From: Salinarimonas ramus
GTDB taxonomy: Bacteria > Pseudomonadota > Alphaproteobacteria > Rhizobiales > Beijerinckiaceae
Assembly (NCBI RefSeq): GCF_014645695.1
Contig: NZ_BMMF01000004.1
Span: 7,261-71,260, forward strand
Direction: 5' to 3'
Length of the DNA stretch: 64,000 nt
Shown here: positions 1-9,432 of the stretch, piece after piece
Layout: the number at the start of each line of letters is the position of its first letter
How positions within the stretch are numbered: the stretch's first letter is position 1
The notes under the pieces: model-generated
What the model was told of the DNA's origin: nothing
Seen by the model: only the letters and a program-made list of their open reading frames with translations
Databases searched by the model: none
Program-made: the position numbers and the translations under genes

Positions 1-975
1 GCGGGTCGCGAGGAACGAGCCGTGGCCCGGCAACGGCTTGAGGCCCGCGGCCTCGTCGCGGGCGAAGCGCAGGATCGGCGCCTCGCCGGTCGTGCCGTGC
101 TCGCGCACGTCCGCGATCTCGCGCGTCCATTGATCGAGATGCGCCTCGAGCGCCGCGAAGCTCTCGAAGCTACGTCCGGCGATGGCGTTGTTCTTGACGT
201 AGCCGACCCCGCGCTCGTCCTTGCCCTTGGTGCGGGCGCGATACGGCGCGCAGGCGACCACCCGGAAGCCCCAGTGCCGCGCGAAGGCATGGAGCCGCGG
301 GTTCAGGACGACCTCCCGGCTCGCCGGGTCGTGGTGGAGGACGAGGGCGCGGGCGTTGTCCAGGAGAACCTCCTCGGTCACGCCGCCGAAGGCACGGAAC
401 GCGCTCTCCATCCCCTCGAACCAGCTCTCCTGGCGCTCGCCGTCGAAGGCGCGGACGTGGAGGCGCCGCGAGTAGCCGAGCGTGGCCACGAAGAATGACA
501 CCCGCCGCTGCTCACCGCCGATCTCGACCCGCCGCTCGCCGAAGTCGATCTGCAGCTGCTGACCCGGGCGCGTCTCGAACCGAATCGTCGCCCGCGCCTC
601 GGCGCGAAGCTCACGACGCAGGTGGGCGACGGCCCGCTCGACCGTGCGCAGGCTCACCACGACCTTCTTCTCCGCGGCCAGCTCCTGGCGCACGACGTCG
701 GCGTTCCCGGCATGACGCCGGAAGCGCTCGGCGATCCAGTCCTCGAGCCCGTCCAGCTTCTTCGAGCGCGACGGCGATGTCGGCGGCCGCCATCCGCCGG
801 CTCTCAACCAGCGCCGAACCGTGTTGCGCGAGCACCCCAGCTCCGCCGCGATCCGCTTCGAGCCCCACCCGAGCGCCTTCAGCGAAAGCATCGCCGAGAC
901 CTCGTCCGGCTCCTTCATCTCCAGCCCCCGTGCAATCTGCTCCTGGGGGCATCTGTGCATCCATGCGTCGTCCAT
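1..975 (-). CDS. istA: IS21-family transposase IstA, 3' end cut by window edge
   Basis: This is the DDE transposase of an IS21-family element; 325 residues are visible and the rest lies beyond position 1. I read it directly on the minus strand, since no stop codon falls inside the window. A helix-turn-helix lies at about residues 35-57 (GSKRIAAELGCSRNTVRRW). The catalytic core follows with QIDFGE (Asp144), LLDNAR (Asp206) and KGKDERG (Glu254), the expected DDE order. The ATG at 975 has AGGAGGTCGCG just upstream. IS21 elements usually carry the helper ATPase istB after istA; it would be outside the window to the left. The family call is firm, the exact element is unknown. Confidence 0.9.
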   Translation of the reverse strand, partial: MDDAWMHRCPQEQIARGLEMKEPDEVSAMLSLKALGWGSKRIAAELGCSRNTVRRWLRAGGWRPPTSPSRSKKLDGLEDWIAERFRRHAGNADVVRQELAAEKKVVVSLRTVERAVAHLRRELRAEARATIRFETRPGQQLQIDFGERRVEIGGEQRRVSFFVATLGYSRRLHVRAFDGERQESWFEGMESAFRAFGGVTEEVLLDNARALVLHHDPASREVVLNPRLHAFARHWGFRVVACAPYRARTKGKDERGVGYVKNNAIAGRSFESFAALEAHLDQWTREIADVREHGTTGEAPILRFARDEAAGLKPLPGHGSFLATR

Positions 976-993
976 CGCGACCTCCTGCTCGAT

Positions 994-1050
994 GGCAGGG
1001 GGTCAGTTCCTCAGGTCGGCAGGGGGGCAGTTTGTCGTGTCGCCCGACAA
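994..1050 (-). repeat. IS21 element end with subterminal direct repeats
   Basis: Upstream of istA, two 15-bp direct repeats (994-1008 and 1018-1032, differing at one base, 24 bp apart) are followed by a 12-bp palindrome TGTCGCCCGACA at 1038-1049. Multiple subterminal repeats in front of istA are normal for IS21-type ends, where they bind the transposase. I infer the element boundary to be near 1050. The other end and the target duplication are not visible. Confidence 0.65.
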
Positions 1051-1430
1051 GAGCGCGCCCGCCGTGGCCAGACCGCGAGCCTGACGTGCTGGTAGCGGCT
1101 GCTCTCAACAGGCGCGATCCTGCCGGGCGAAACGACTGCCGTCACGTGATCTCGCAACCCGCCGGGAGGCACAAGTTGTAAGCTGACCGGCCACCGCCGC
1201 GCGAGGCCGTCGAGGAACTCAGCTTCGGTGATCTCGGGGCAGGCCACGAACCCGCGCAGCCGACCGTCCGCGCTCAACCAAATCCACAGGCCGAAGGAGC
1301 GCCACCACCGGCTCTCGCGACGCCGATGATCCAGAACGTTCCGGCAGGCAATGCGCCAGCCGTGGAACGCTGCGACGGACAGGTTCACGTCGAACTCGAC
1401 CGCGAAGAACGGGCCGCCAGTGATCGCCAT
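1011..1430 (-). pseudogene. unknown gene interrupted by the IS21 insertion
   Basis: A minus-strand reading frame begins at an ATG at 1430 (protein starts MAITGGPFFAVEFDV) and looks like real coding sequence until about 1050. It then runs straight into the IS terminal repeats and stops at 1011, so the last dozen or so residues are IS-derived. About 127 codons of host sequence remain. The protein is rich in Trp and Arg (ESRWWRSFGLWIWL). I do not recognise the family. The 3' part should lie beyond the far end of the IS. Confidence 0.5.
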
Positions 1431-1543
1431 TATCCGACGTGACAGTCGTGAGGAGTAGCGTCTCACACATCTTGAGCATTTCAGCGACAGGCAGCGGTTC
1501 GAGGAAGAGCACGTCACAGGATGTATTTAGAATAAATAAATTC

Positions 1544-1828
1544 ATGAAAAAGCGAACCCCAGCAGAAGTTGCCCGAGACATGGGAGCCAAACCCATCAGA
1601 GACGTATCAGGGCTGCCGCATGAAGTTGATTGCCACGGATTGGATAGAGCCCTCATGGGAGACGAATCGTTCGAAGAAGGAATGAGGGAACGGCGCGTAT
1701 GGATTGATGAGAAATGTGGGGGCCGCCACAGCATAGAGCCACTGAGAAATACAAGTGGTGATCGAATTGGCCGGAAGTACCACTTCGAGAACGCGAACGA
1801 TGCGTTTTACTTTAGGCTTCGCTTCTGA
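1544..1828 (+). CDS. hypothetical protein, 94 aa
   Basis: A small unrecognised protein beginning MKKRTPAEVARDMG and ending DAFYFRLRF. The same frame is open upstream to 1439, but the upstream part reads like noncoding sequence and crosses the start region of the neighbouring minus-strand gene, so the ATG at 1544 is preferred. No clear Shine-Dalgarno sequence precedes it. Local base composition is less GC-rich than the core genes, as in the rest of the accessory region. No motif suggests a function. Confidence 0.4.
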   Translation: MKKRTPAEVARDMGAKPIRDVSGLPHEVDCHGLDRALMGDESFEEGMRERRVWIDEKCGGRHSIEPLRNTSGDRIGRKYHFENANDAFYFRLRF

Positions 1829-1968
1829 CCGCCGCTGGCGATTGATTTAGCGTAGGCGCAGCGGACTTCCTTCTCGTTTATATTGGGGCGGACTGAAGCG
1901 GCTCGTTCATGAGCCCTGTTAAGGTCGTGTTCGCTGCCGCCGAGCGATCCTCCGCCCGGAGGTCTCGA

Positions 1969-2631
1969 ATGGCGAAGCTCCCGAGCGAGTGGAAGGTCTA
2001 TCAGCGCAAGCGGGGTCTGAACGGCCTCGCCAGCCGCGTGTGGGCTGCTGGCAGAGCCTCGGGCCGATCTGTCCTCCCTTTCGCCGTCGTCGGCGTGCTT
2101 ATCGGCGTCGGCGCGGTCTCCTTCATCGATCTCATCTCCGCGAAGTCGCCGCCCTTCAGCCCCTCGCTCTGGTTCTGCGAGGACCGCACCCATCTCGGGC
2201 TGGTCGGGAAGGCAGCCGTGATCGACGGCGACACCATCCGGCTGTGCGGCCTCGACACCAGCGTGCGCCTGTACGGGATCGACGCGCCCGAGAGCGGCCA
2301 GCCGTGCCGGAATGCCGCTGGTCGGAGCTACCGCTGCGGCTCAGAGGCGACGGCGACGCTCTCGGACCTCATCGGGCGTACCGGGCGCGTCTCCTGCGAG
2401 CGGAAGGATGTGGACCGGTATGGCCGGATCGTCGCGGTCTGCCGAGCAGGCGGCCTCGACATCAACGCCGAAATGGTGCGGCAGGGGTGGGCGGTCGAGT
2501 ACCGCCGCTACTCGGATGGGCGCTATCGGGACGAGGAAGCTGCCGCACGCGACGAGCGCCGTGGGTTGTGGGCGGGCAGCTTCGTCGCGCCTTGGGATCA
2601 CCGAAGGGGCGAGGTGAACGTCTACCGCTAG
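1969..2631 (+). CDS. thermonuclease (SNase)-family protein with N-terminal membrane anchor
   Basis: A staphylococcal-nuclease-fold protein of 220 residues, likely cleaving nucleic acid outside the cytoplasm. A single hydrophobic segment (VLPFAVVGVLIGVGAVSFI, about residues 35-53) comes before the nuclease fold. The fold shows VIDGDTIRLCG, then VRLYGIDAPE, then DRYGRIVAVC, then MVRQGWA, the usual SNase landmarks including the Asp and Arg positions around the active site. The ATG at 1969 has GGAGG seven bases upstream; an in-frame ATG at 1909 lacks that signal. It converges with the MucR-type gene 22 bp downstream. Such proteins are common on mobile elements and plasmids of this group. Confidence 0.85.
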   Translation: MAKLPSEWKVYQRKRGLNGLASRVWAAGRASGRSVLPFAVVGVLIGVGAVSFIDLISAKSPPFSPSLWFCEDRTHLGLVGKAAVIDGDTIRLCGLDTSVRLYGIDAPESGQPCRNAAGRSYRCGSEATATLSDLIGRTGRVSCERKDVDRYGRIVAVCRAGGLDINAEMVRQGWAVEYRRYSDGRYRDEEAAARDERRGLWAGSFVAPWDHRRGEVNVYR

Positions 2632-2653
2632 CCTCGCCCACTCGATAGCGCAC

Positions 2654-3085
2654 TCACTCGGCGGCCTGCACCCGATTTTCGGCGGTCGTCGTGCGCTTCT
2701 GCCCGAGCCCGATCTCCTTCGCGCGCTGGGAGCGCAGGGCCGAGTAGTTCGGCGCGACCATGGGATAGTCGGAGGGCAGCCCCCACTTCTCCCGGTACTG
2801 ATCAGGGGTCAGCCCGTACGCCGTCATGAGATGCCGCTTCATCGAGCGACAGTGCTTCCCGTCCTCAAGGCAGATGATGTAGTCCGGGGTGATCGACTTT
2901 CGCACCGGCACAGCCGGAACAGGCGGAAGGCTGGGCACCGGCTCCTCGGCGGCCTTTTTGAGGGCTACGAGCGCACGATGGACCGACCCCAGCAATTCCG
3001 GCAACTGCGCGGCTGGTACGGGATTGTTGCTGACGTAAGCGATGACGATAGACGCGGCCAAGGTCACATGAGTTTGCTCGGACAT
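2654..3085 (-). CDS. MucR/Ros-family zinc-finger transcriptional regulator
   Basis: A 143-residue member of the MucR/Ros family, small DNA-binding proteins that silence or modulate genes for surface polysaccharide, motility and virulence in alphaproteobacteria. The hallmark C-terminal block is intact: IICLEDGKHCRSMKRHL, then GLTPDQYREKWGLP, then YPMVAPNYSALRS. The N-terminal part is the helical oligomerisation region (IVIAYVSNN). The start at 3085 is chosen because GGAGG lies seven bases before it; an in-frame upstream ATG at 3139 has no such signal. It follows the GGDEF-EAL gene by 50 bp on the same strand, so it may be the last gene of that unit. An island-borne copy could act on host genes. 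Confidence 0.9.
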   Translation of the reverse strand: MSEQTHVTLAASIVIAYVSNNPVPAAQLPELLGSVHRALVALKKAAEEPVPSLPPVPAVPVRKSITPDYIICLEDGKHCRSMKRHLMTAYGLTPDQYREKWGLPSDYPMVAPNYSALRSQRAKEIGLGQKRTTTAENRVQAAE

Positions 3086-3135
3086 AGTTTGCCTCCAAGT
3101 CGTTACGTCAAGGAATAGCAGCGATGCCGGTGCCG

Positions 3136-6024
3136 TCAAACACTTCGCGCGCCAGCTTCAATTCCGCTGCCCGAATAAAAAGCCTGTTGGCGGCAGAATT
3201 TCGGTACATCAGCGGCAGGCATCGGCTTCGCGATGAGATATCCCTGCGCCAACGTGCAGCCAACCTTGCAGAGGTATGCCATCTGCGTGTGTGTTTCGAC
3301 GCCTTCGGCTACGACACCCATGTCCACGCCCCGTGCAAGCTGCACCATTGCCCGGATGATTGCGTCAGCTTTTTTGGACATGGCAGCATTCTGAACGAAG
3401 CTGCGGTCAATTTTCAACCAGTCTACTGGCAGGTCGTGTAAATGCATCAAAGATGCATAACCGGTGCCGAAATCATCGAGCGCAACGGCGATTCCCATAC
3501 CTCGAAGCGTGCTGATCGTCGCTTTGACATGCTCGGAATTTGCGCCGAGAAGCACGCTCTCCGTGATCTCGACCTCAAAATGGTTCTTCGGTAGAGCGTA
3601 GGTTTCTAGCATCCTTGCCACCCGTGACGCGTAGTCATGCCGGGTGAACTCGACGTTAGACGCATTGATTGCCACCGATCCGAAGTCAACCTCTGCCTCC
3701 AACCATTTGGAGGCATCATCAACCACAAGATGAAGCATTCGCTGGCCGAGATCGAAGGCGAGGTCTGTATCCTGAAATGCCGCCATTACTTCGCCCGGAG
3801 AGCGAAGCTGCCCATTTTCATCGCGCCAACGTAGGAGCGCCTCAAAACCTTGAACATGCCCGGTAGCAAGACAGATTTTCGGCTGATAGAAGGGCCTTAT
3901 CCGATCCTCCAAGAAAGCTAGTCGTGCCGTCCGGAGCGTCGCGACCTTCTTGATCGTCTCAACACGAAGATCATCAGTGAACGTTAGCCAGCGATTTCGA
4001 CCAGCGCGCTTGGCTGCGTACAGTGCCATGTCGGCGGCGACCATCAAGTCTTCTGGCGTAGAGCCATTGTACGGCGCAACCGCTATTCCGACGCTGGCTC
4101 GCTGCTCGAACTTCTGCCCGTCGAGGCAAACCGCGTCTTTCAGCCCTCTCAGGATCGCCTTCGCGACAAATTCCGCTTCAGCGACATCCACTCCCGGCAA
4201 CAGAACCGCGAACTCGTCGCCGCTCAGTCGAGCGGGTGTCGTGCTCGCCGGGCAGGCGGCGGCGATCCTCTTCCCGATTTCTGTAAGGAGCTTGTCGCCC
4301 GCGCTGTGCCCGAGCGTGTCGTTTACGTCCTTGAAGTTGTCCAAGTCGATCAACAGCACCGCTACTGGCTGTGTTCTGCTGGTCTCCGTCAAGGAAGCCG
4401 ATAACAAGCTCTGGAATAGCTCGCGATTGGCGAGGCCCGTAAGTTGGTCGTACCATGCCAAATTGAAGAGCTTATGCTCGGCACGTCGCCTTTGGGTGAT
4501 GTCCGTGTAGGTTCTGACTGCGCTCCCGTCCTCTCTGTGGACCGTCCGAACCTCTATCGTCGCTCCATTGGGCCTGTCCCGCTCATAGATGTTCGGGGCC
4601 CGGCGAAGCTCGTATCTGCGGCGCATCCAAGGAGGTTGATCAGCCTCATAGTTGATCATCTCGCCTGCCTGCTCTTGGTAGCGGACGACATCAGAGAACG
4701 TGACGCCGGGGCGGATCAAGTCGTGCGGAAGGTCCAGCAGTTCGAGCAGGCGAGGATTGTGAACTTTGATCGCTCCATCAGCATCGACCATCATGAGGCC
4801 CTGATCCATGCTCTCAAGCGTTGCGCGAAGCAGCGAAGCCTGCGCCGTGATCTGCGCTTCGGCCTCTCGCGATTCGTGCACGTCGAGGGCGATACCGATC
4901 CACTCCTCGATGCCGAAAGGCGTGCGGACCGGAGCGAAGGTGACATGATGCCAGCGGTAAACGCCGTCGTGTCGCCTCGTCCGAGCCTCCATTTCTCTCG
5001 ACCGCCCGTCCTTGGCGGCGTCAAGACGCAGGCGGAACGCCGCTTCCCGGTCGTCGGGATGAAAGATGGAGAAGCGCTCCTTTAGCTCGGTTCCGATCTT
5101 GCCGTGATAGTCGATCATCCGTTGATTGCAGTAGATCGTCTTTCCTTCAGAGCTTGCAATCCAGACCTTTTGCGGCAGGGCGTCGGCCAGAGCGGTGTAC
5201 TCACTCGAACGTTTTTCGAAGGCCGCCTGCGCCACCTCAACCTGAGTGCGGTCGTGCGCTACGAGAAGCTTTTGTCCGCCGCCGAGCGGCACCGAGGTGA
5301 CTTGCAGGCTCCGCCCTTGGGCACGTCCAAGGTCGCGCACCACGGGTTCCGGCGCGTCGCCTAGCTCAGCCGCCGCCGGAAGGCCGCCAGTCAAGACGGC
5401 GGCTCGCCGGTTGGTGATCGAGGAGCGGCCATGCCCATCGATGACGATGAGACCGGCCTCCACATTGTCGAGCGCGGCCTGCAAGAGCCTGCTGCGTACC
5501 CGCAGTTCAAGCTCGCGCATCACGCTTTCTGCGAGCGATTGAAGGAGGCGACCCTCTTCGCCCGAGATGCCGCTGGGGCGTGCTTCGTAGTCGAGGACGC
5601 ACAACGTGCCGAGTGGAAGCCCCTCGTCCGTCTTCAGCAGCGCACCTGCGTAGAAGCGGAGCCTCGGATCGCCAACGACCAAGGGATTATGGCAGAAGCG
5701 GTCATCCTTCGTCGTGTCGGGCACAACGAAGAGGTCTTGTGCCAAGAGCGCGTGGACGCAGATCGAGATATCGAGTGGTGTCTCGCGAACGCCGAGGCCG
5801 ATCTCCGCCTTGAACCACTGGCGGTCCCTGTCAATGAAATTGATAACGGCAATCGGTGCGCGGAAGAGGCGCGACGCTAAGAGCGTCGCGCTTTCGAAGG
5901 CTTCCTCCGGCTCGGTGTCGAGGATGTCGTACTTCTTCAAAGCGAGCAGCCGGTCCTCCTCGGACCACGGCAGTCGCAGGTCGCGGACACACTGGTTCAC
6001 GATCTCCCCCCCGAGCGAAGCCAC
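3136..6024 (-). CDS. GAF-PAS-GGDEF-EAL cyclic-di-GMP signalling protein
   Basis: A 962-residue soluble sensor that probably makes and/or breaks cyclic-di-GMP. Order: GAF domain (about 25-170; the start matches the GAF-GGDEF type, DILDTEPEEAFE), PAS-like segments (about 185-270, 275-390 and 400-510), GGDEF domain (about 520-675) and EAL domain (about 690-935). The cyclase signature reads RLSGDEF, so the first Gly is Ser, which some active enzymes tolerate. The phosphodiesterase motifs EALLRW, EITES, DDFGTGYASL and VVAEGVE are complete. No transmembrane segment is seen. It begins 18 bp after the chemoreceptor gene on the same strand, so chemoreception and second-messenger output may be coupled. 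Confidence 0.93.
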   Translation of the reverse strand: MASLGGEIVNQCVRDLRLPWSEEDRLLALKKYDILDTEPEEAFESATLLASRLFRAPIAVINFIDRDRQWFKAEIGLGVRETPLDISICVHALLAQDLFVVPDTTKDDRFCHNPLVVGDPRLRFYAGALLKTDEGLPLGTLCVLDYEARPSGISGEEGRLLQSLAESVMRELELRVRSRLLQAALDNVEAGLIVIDGHGRSSITNRRAAVLTGGLPAAAELGDAPEPVVRDLGRAQGRSLQVTSVPLGGGQKLLVAHDRTQVEVAQAAFEKRSSEYTALADALPQKVWIASSEGKTIYCNQRMIDYHGKIGTELKERFSIFHPDDREAAFRLRLDAAKDGRSREMEARTRRHDGVYRWHHVTFAPVRTPFGIEEWIGIALDVHESREAEAQITAQASLLRATLESMDQGLMMVDADGAIKVHNPRLLELLDLPHDLIRPGVTFSDVVRYQEQAGEMINYEADQPPWMRRRYELRRAPNIYERDRPNGATIEVRTVHREDGSAVRTYTDITQRRRAEHKLFNLAWYDQLTGLANRELFQSLLSASLTETSRTQPVAVLLIDLDNFKDVNDTLGHSAGDKLLTEIGKRIAAACPASTTPARLSGDEFAVLLPGVDVAEAEFVAKAILRGLKDAVCLDGQKFEQRASVGIAVAPYNGSTPEDLMVAADMALYAAKRAGRNRWLTFTDDLRVETIKKVATLRTARLAFLEDRIRPFYQPKICLATGHVQGFEALLRWRDENGQLRSPGEVMAAFQDTDLAFDLGQRMLHLVVDDASKWLEAEVDFGSVAINASNVEFTRHDYASRVARMLETYALPKNHFEVEITESVLLGANSEHVKATISTLRGMGIAVALDDFGTGYASLMHLHDLPVDWLKIDRSFVQNAAMSKKADAIIRAMVQLARGVDMGVVAEGVETHTQMAYLCKVGCTLAQGYLIAKPMPAADVPKFCRQQAFYSGSGIEAGARSV

Positions 6025-6042
6025 TGGACGCCCTTTTGTTCG

Positions 6043-7722
6043 TCAAGCCGCCTTGACCCCCGACAGGAAGGACGTGACCTCATCGCCAAGGCGCGACGAG
6101 TTCTGAGCAAGCTCCTTCGCGGCCCCGAGAACCTGCGAGGCGGCAGAGCCGGTGTCCGTCGCGCCGCGCTTCACCTCCACGATGTTTTCGGTGACCTGCT
6201 CCGTCCCGCGCGCCGCCTCCTGCACGTTCCGAGCTATCTCCTTTGTCGCTGCGCCCTGTTCCTCCATAGCAGCCGCGACGGTGGTCGAGATCGACGCCAT
6301 CTCGGTGATCGTCGCGCTGATCTCCTGAATGGCGGTGACGAAGTGGCGCGTGGCCTCCTGCACCTGCCCGATCTGCTCTGCAATCTCTCCTGTGGCCTTG
6401 CTGGTCTGGCCCGCAAGCTCCTTCACCTCAGCGGCGACGACGGCGAAACCGCGCCCGGCAGCGCCAGCACGCGCCGCTTCGATGGTGGCATTCAAAGCGA
6501 GCAGGTTCGTCTGCGCGGCGATGTCGTTGATTAGGGAGACGACGTTGCCGATTCGATCCGCTCGCTCGGCCAGCGCGCGCACGGTCTCGTCGGTTCGCTT
6601 CGCCTCGTCCTGCGCCTTCGCGGCAACCTTGGACGAGTGGGAGACGCGATGCGTGATCTCCTGAATGGAGGCGACGAGTTCCTCGGTCGCGGCTGCTACG
6701 GTCTGCACGTTCGCGGAGGTCTGCTCTGCGGCGCTGGCGACGGTGACCGACTGCGAGTTCGTCTGCGCAGCGATGCTCGACATTGACTGAGCCGTCGCCT
6801 CCATCTCGGTCGCTGCGCTCGTAAGGCCCTGCGTCAGCGACGCCACCTGCGCCTCGAACTTCTTCGTTAGGTGGTCGAGCGTCTCGGCGCGACGCATCTT
6901 TGCGGCGTTCTCGACGGCAGCAGCTTCGTCAGCGGCCTTCTTGGCGATCAGCGCGTCCTTGAACACCTGAACCGCGTCCGCGATGCTGCCGATCTCCGTC
7001 TTTTCGCCCCGAGCGGGGATTTCGACGGCGAGATCGCCATCAGCCAACCGACGCATCGGCGCGACAACTGAAGCTATGCCTCGCGAGACGCCACGCACAA
7101 TGAAGGCGGCCATAGCGATGCCGAGCACCGTGGCGACAAGGAGTGCGACGATCACCAGCGTAGTCGTCGTCTCCTGCGTGGAAGCGCCTGATGCAACCGT
7201 AGCGGCGGAGTTCCTGTCGTTGAAGGCTACCAGTTCTGCAAGCGCTTCATCGAGACCCCGCCCGAACGGAAGTGCCTTCTCCCTGTTGTGATCGCGCGCC
7301 GCTACCAAGTCATTACGGCGAGAGTGATCGAGGACCACTTCTGCCTCGCGTAAGAAGCCTTGCCAGTTCTGCTCAAAACGACGGAAGATAGCGTCTTCCT
7401 CGGGAGTCTCGATCAGCGGTTCATAGCCGAGCGCAGCGTTGTTCGCTGCCTCTACGAGACGGGGAAGTAGTTCGTCAACCCGCCGCTTCTCGGCTGGATC
7501 ATCGTACATGATGTGCCGCAACATGGCGAGCCGGTAGGCGGAAGTCTGGATATTCATGTCGCCCGCGAGCCGCACGCTTGGAAGACTAATTAGACCGATA
7601 TAGTCGGCGGAGGCCGCTACGTTGTTCGTTCCCCTCAGAGATACCAACCCTACTGCTCCAAGCATCACGATCAACAGAGAGAAAGCTGCGATAAGCTTCG
7701 CCTTAATGGAGATGGACTTCAT
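6043..7722 (-). CDS. methyl-accepting chemotaxis protein
   Basis: A 559-residue transmembrane chemoreceptor. An N-terminal membrane helix ([18 protein letters not shown]) is followed by a roughly 150-residue four-helix-bundle type sensor region. A second membrane helix ([21 protein letters not shown]) leads into a HAMP domain and the long cytoplasmic signalling domain. The hairpin tip that contacts CheA/CheW is intact ([20 protein letters not shown]). The ligand is unknown. The gene is the likely first member of a unit with the GGDEF-EAL gene 18 bp downstream. The 219-bp gap before it should hold the promoter; no specific operator was recognised. Confidence 0.95.
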   Translation of the reverse strand: MKSISIKAKLIAAFSLLIVMLGAVGLVSLRGTNNVAASADYIGLISLPSVRLAGDMNIQTSAYRLAMLRHIMYDDPAEKRRVDELLPRLVEAANNAALGYEPLIETPEEDAIFRRFEQNWQGFLREAEVVLDHSRRNDLVAARDHNREKALPFGRGLDEALAELVAFNDRNSAATVASGASTQETTTTLVIVALLVATVLGIAMAAFIVRGVSRGIASVVAPMRRLADGDLAVEIPARGEKTEIGSIADAVQVFKDALIAKKAADEAAAVENAAKMRRAETLDHLTKKFEAQVASLTQGLTSAATEMEATAQSMSSIAAQTNSQSVTVASAAEQTSANVQTVAAATEELVASIQEITHRVSHSSKVAAKAQDEAKRTDETVRALAERADRIGNVVSLINDIAAQTNLLALNATIEAARAGAAGRGFAVVAAEVKELAGQTSKATGEIAEQIGQVQEATRHFVTAIQEISATITEMASISTTVAAAMEEQGAATKEIARNVQEAARGTEQVTENIVEVKRGATDTGSAASQVLGAAKELAQNSSRLGDEVTSFLSGVKAA

Positions 7723-7941
7723 CTCACACGCTCCTGATGTTCCCGAGCACGCGCGTAGAGCGGGGGGTGCGCCATGCTTTTGTTCGACAGGCGAAGTCTC
7801 GGACTGCCTAACTAATGATCATTTAACAGCGGTATGGTGTGCAATATTTTTTTGAGGTCAGCGGTTGGTAAGCTAATCGAGCGGCGCGAACGGTAGGTTT
7901 CGACGGTTGACCAATGGGGCAATTTTTTCGCGGCAAGCAAG

Positions 7942-9396
7942 CTATTTCCGGTGAGGCGCTCCGGGTCCGCGGTACGTGCCCTCGGCCTTCAACTTTTGCC
8001 GCTTCGCTTCGCGCTCCCGCTTCTTCCGCTCCTTGTCCTTCTCTCTGAGCGCCTCGTCCCGCTGCGCCTTAGTAATCGTCTCCTGCGGCACAGCGCGCGG
8101 CCTACCCGCCGGGGCTCGGACATAGCCGAGAAGTCCGGTCTCCTCGACGGGCTCGATGACGGGCTGCCCGAGGCCATTCTCCTCGATGTAGGCGGCGAGC
8201 GCTTCCGCTTGGAACCGATCATAGAGGAAGACGAGGTAGTCGTCGGTCGAATCCGGATTGCGCAGGTCGCCCCGACCGGCGAACTGGATCACATCCTCGA
8301 TTTCTCGTGCGCGCTCGATTTCCTCTCGGCTCAGTCCGAGAGAGCTTATGAGAGGATCATCGTTCTTCGTCGCCTTGCTGCTGTAGATGTAGAAGCAGCA
8401 CCGGTAATGGCTCAGGCTGTTTGTGCCCTCCGCCTTAGGCGAAACCATCTCTCCTGAGATGTGGCCTTCAAAATACTTCATGATATCTGTGTTAGCAGAC
8501 CAGTATCCAATCTCTCGGTTCGAAATGTACTTCAAAATTCGCGTGAGGCCCGGCTTGCCTTTGCGCAAGAGGTATGTACTGGAACCTCGATGCATATCAG
8601 CGAAATAGCGGATAATAACTTTTCGCGGCTGCCGCGTGCGTCCTTGGACCTGCTCCTTGGTAATTTGGAGCATGTTGGGATGAAGGTTCTGCGTCACCTT
8701 GGCGAGGATGCTATGCTCGTACCCGGCAGCCGCAATCGTGACGCTCGCAGCGGATCGGAGGTCAAGCAGGGTCCATGCTGACCACCAACTGAGCTTTCGC
8801 CCCCGGAGGCGCGCGTCCTCCCAATCGAGAACATCGACGTAGGCACCCTGCGGGGATCGGGCTCGGCGGTCGAGCGAGACGAGCGCCCTGCCGAGATCAT
8901 CGAGCATGAAGGAGCGGGAGTCGGGAGCGTCGTCTCGGACGCGGAGACGCGACCAATTCGCACCGGCAACGGGCACAAGGTCGTAGCTGGCCTTGAGCAG
9001 CGTGACCGTGGTCGGAACATCGAGCTTGCCCGCAAGGACGGCGTTCGGGACTTCATCGACCACGACGTGCCAGTCCTTGATGTTCGCGAGATCGGCGGAC
9101 ATCAGGCCCTCGTGCGTGATCTGAAGGATGACGTGGCTGTGGTCCTCGAATTCCGCTATAGCGTCGATGATCTGAACGCTAACCGGGTGACGCCGTTTCT
9201 TGCCCGAGTGGATAGATCGGATCAGCGGCTTGCAATTTGCACCGGCCATAAGCCGATTGAGGTCTTGTTCCCGTTCATCGATAAGCTCGGTCCGAGGCGA
9301 AGCGAAAATGTACTTGCCCGGAGTGTTGACCATCTCGTTCATGAGGAGATAGGTTTTGCCCGAAGACGGCGGTCCAATGATTTGACGAACTTGCAT
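7942..9396 (-). CDS. orphan P-loop (DEAD/helicase-like) ATPase
   Basis: A 484-residue protein with a Walker A at its very N terminus (IGPPSSGKT) and a Walker B-like VVVDEVPN about 120 residues on, giving a DExx-type ATPase core. Later it has VIQFAGRGDLRNPDSTDD, resembling a helicase motif VI region. The C terminus is a highly charged Lys/Arg/Glu tail (EKDKERKKREREAKRQK). It looks like a superfamily-2-like helicase or terminase-like ATPase of phage or plasmid origin, but I cannot place it in a named family. The start at 9396 puts the Walker A at residue 8; an in-frame ATG at 9432 would add 12 residues. No partner gene is adjacent. Confidence 0.7.
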   Translation of the reverse strand: MQVRQIIGPPSSGKTYLLMNEMVNTPGKYIFASPRTELIDEREQDLNRLMAGANCKPLIRSIHSGKKRRHPVSVQIIDAIAEFEDHSHVILQITHEGLMSADLANIKDWHVVVDEVPNAVLAGKLDVPTTVTLLKASYDLVPVAGANWSRLRVRDDAPDSRSFMLDDLGRALVSLDRRARSPQGAYVDVLDWEDARLRGRKLSWWSAWTLLDLRSAASVTIAAAGYEHSILAKVTQNLHPNMLQITKEQVQGRTRQPRKVIIRYFADMHRGSSTYLLRKGKPGLTRILKYISNREIGYWSANTDIMKYFEGHISGEMVSPKAEGTNSLSHYRCCFYIYSSKATKNDDPLISSLGLSREEIERAREIEDVIQFAGRGDLRNPDSTDDYLVFLYDRFQAEALAAYIEENGLGQPVIEPVEETGLLGYVRAPAGRPRAVPQETITKAQRDEALREKDKERKKREREAKRQKLKAEGTYRGPGAPHRK

Positions 9397-9432
9397 TGAA
9401 GAAATCCTGATTGAGCAATGACCTATAATCAT

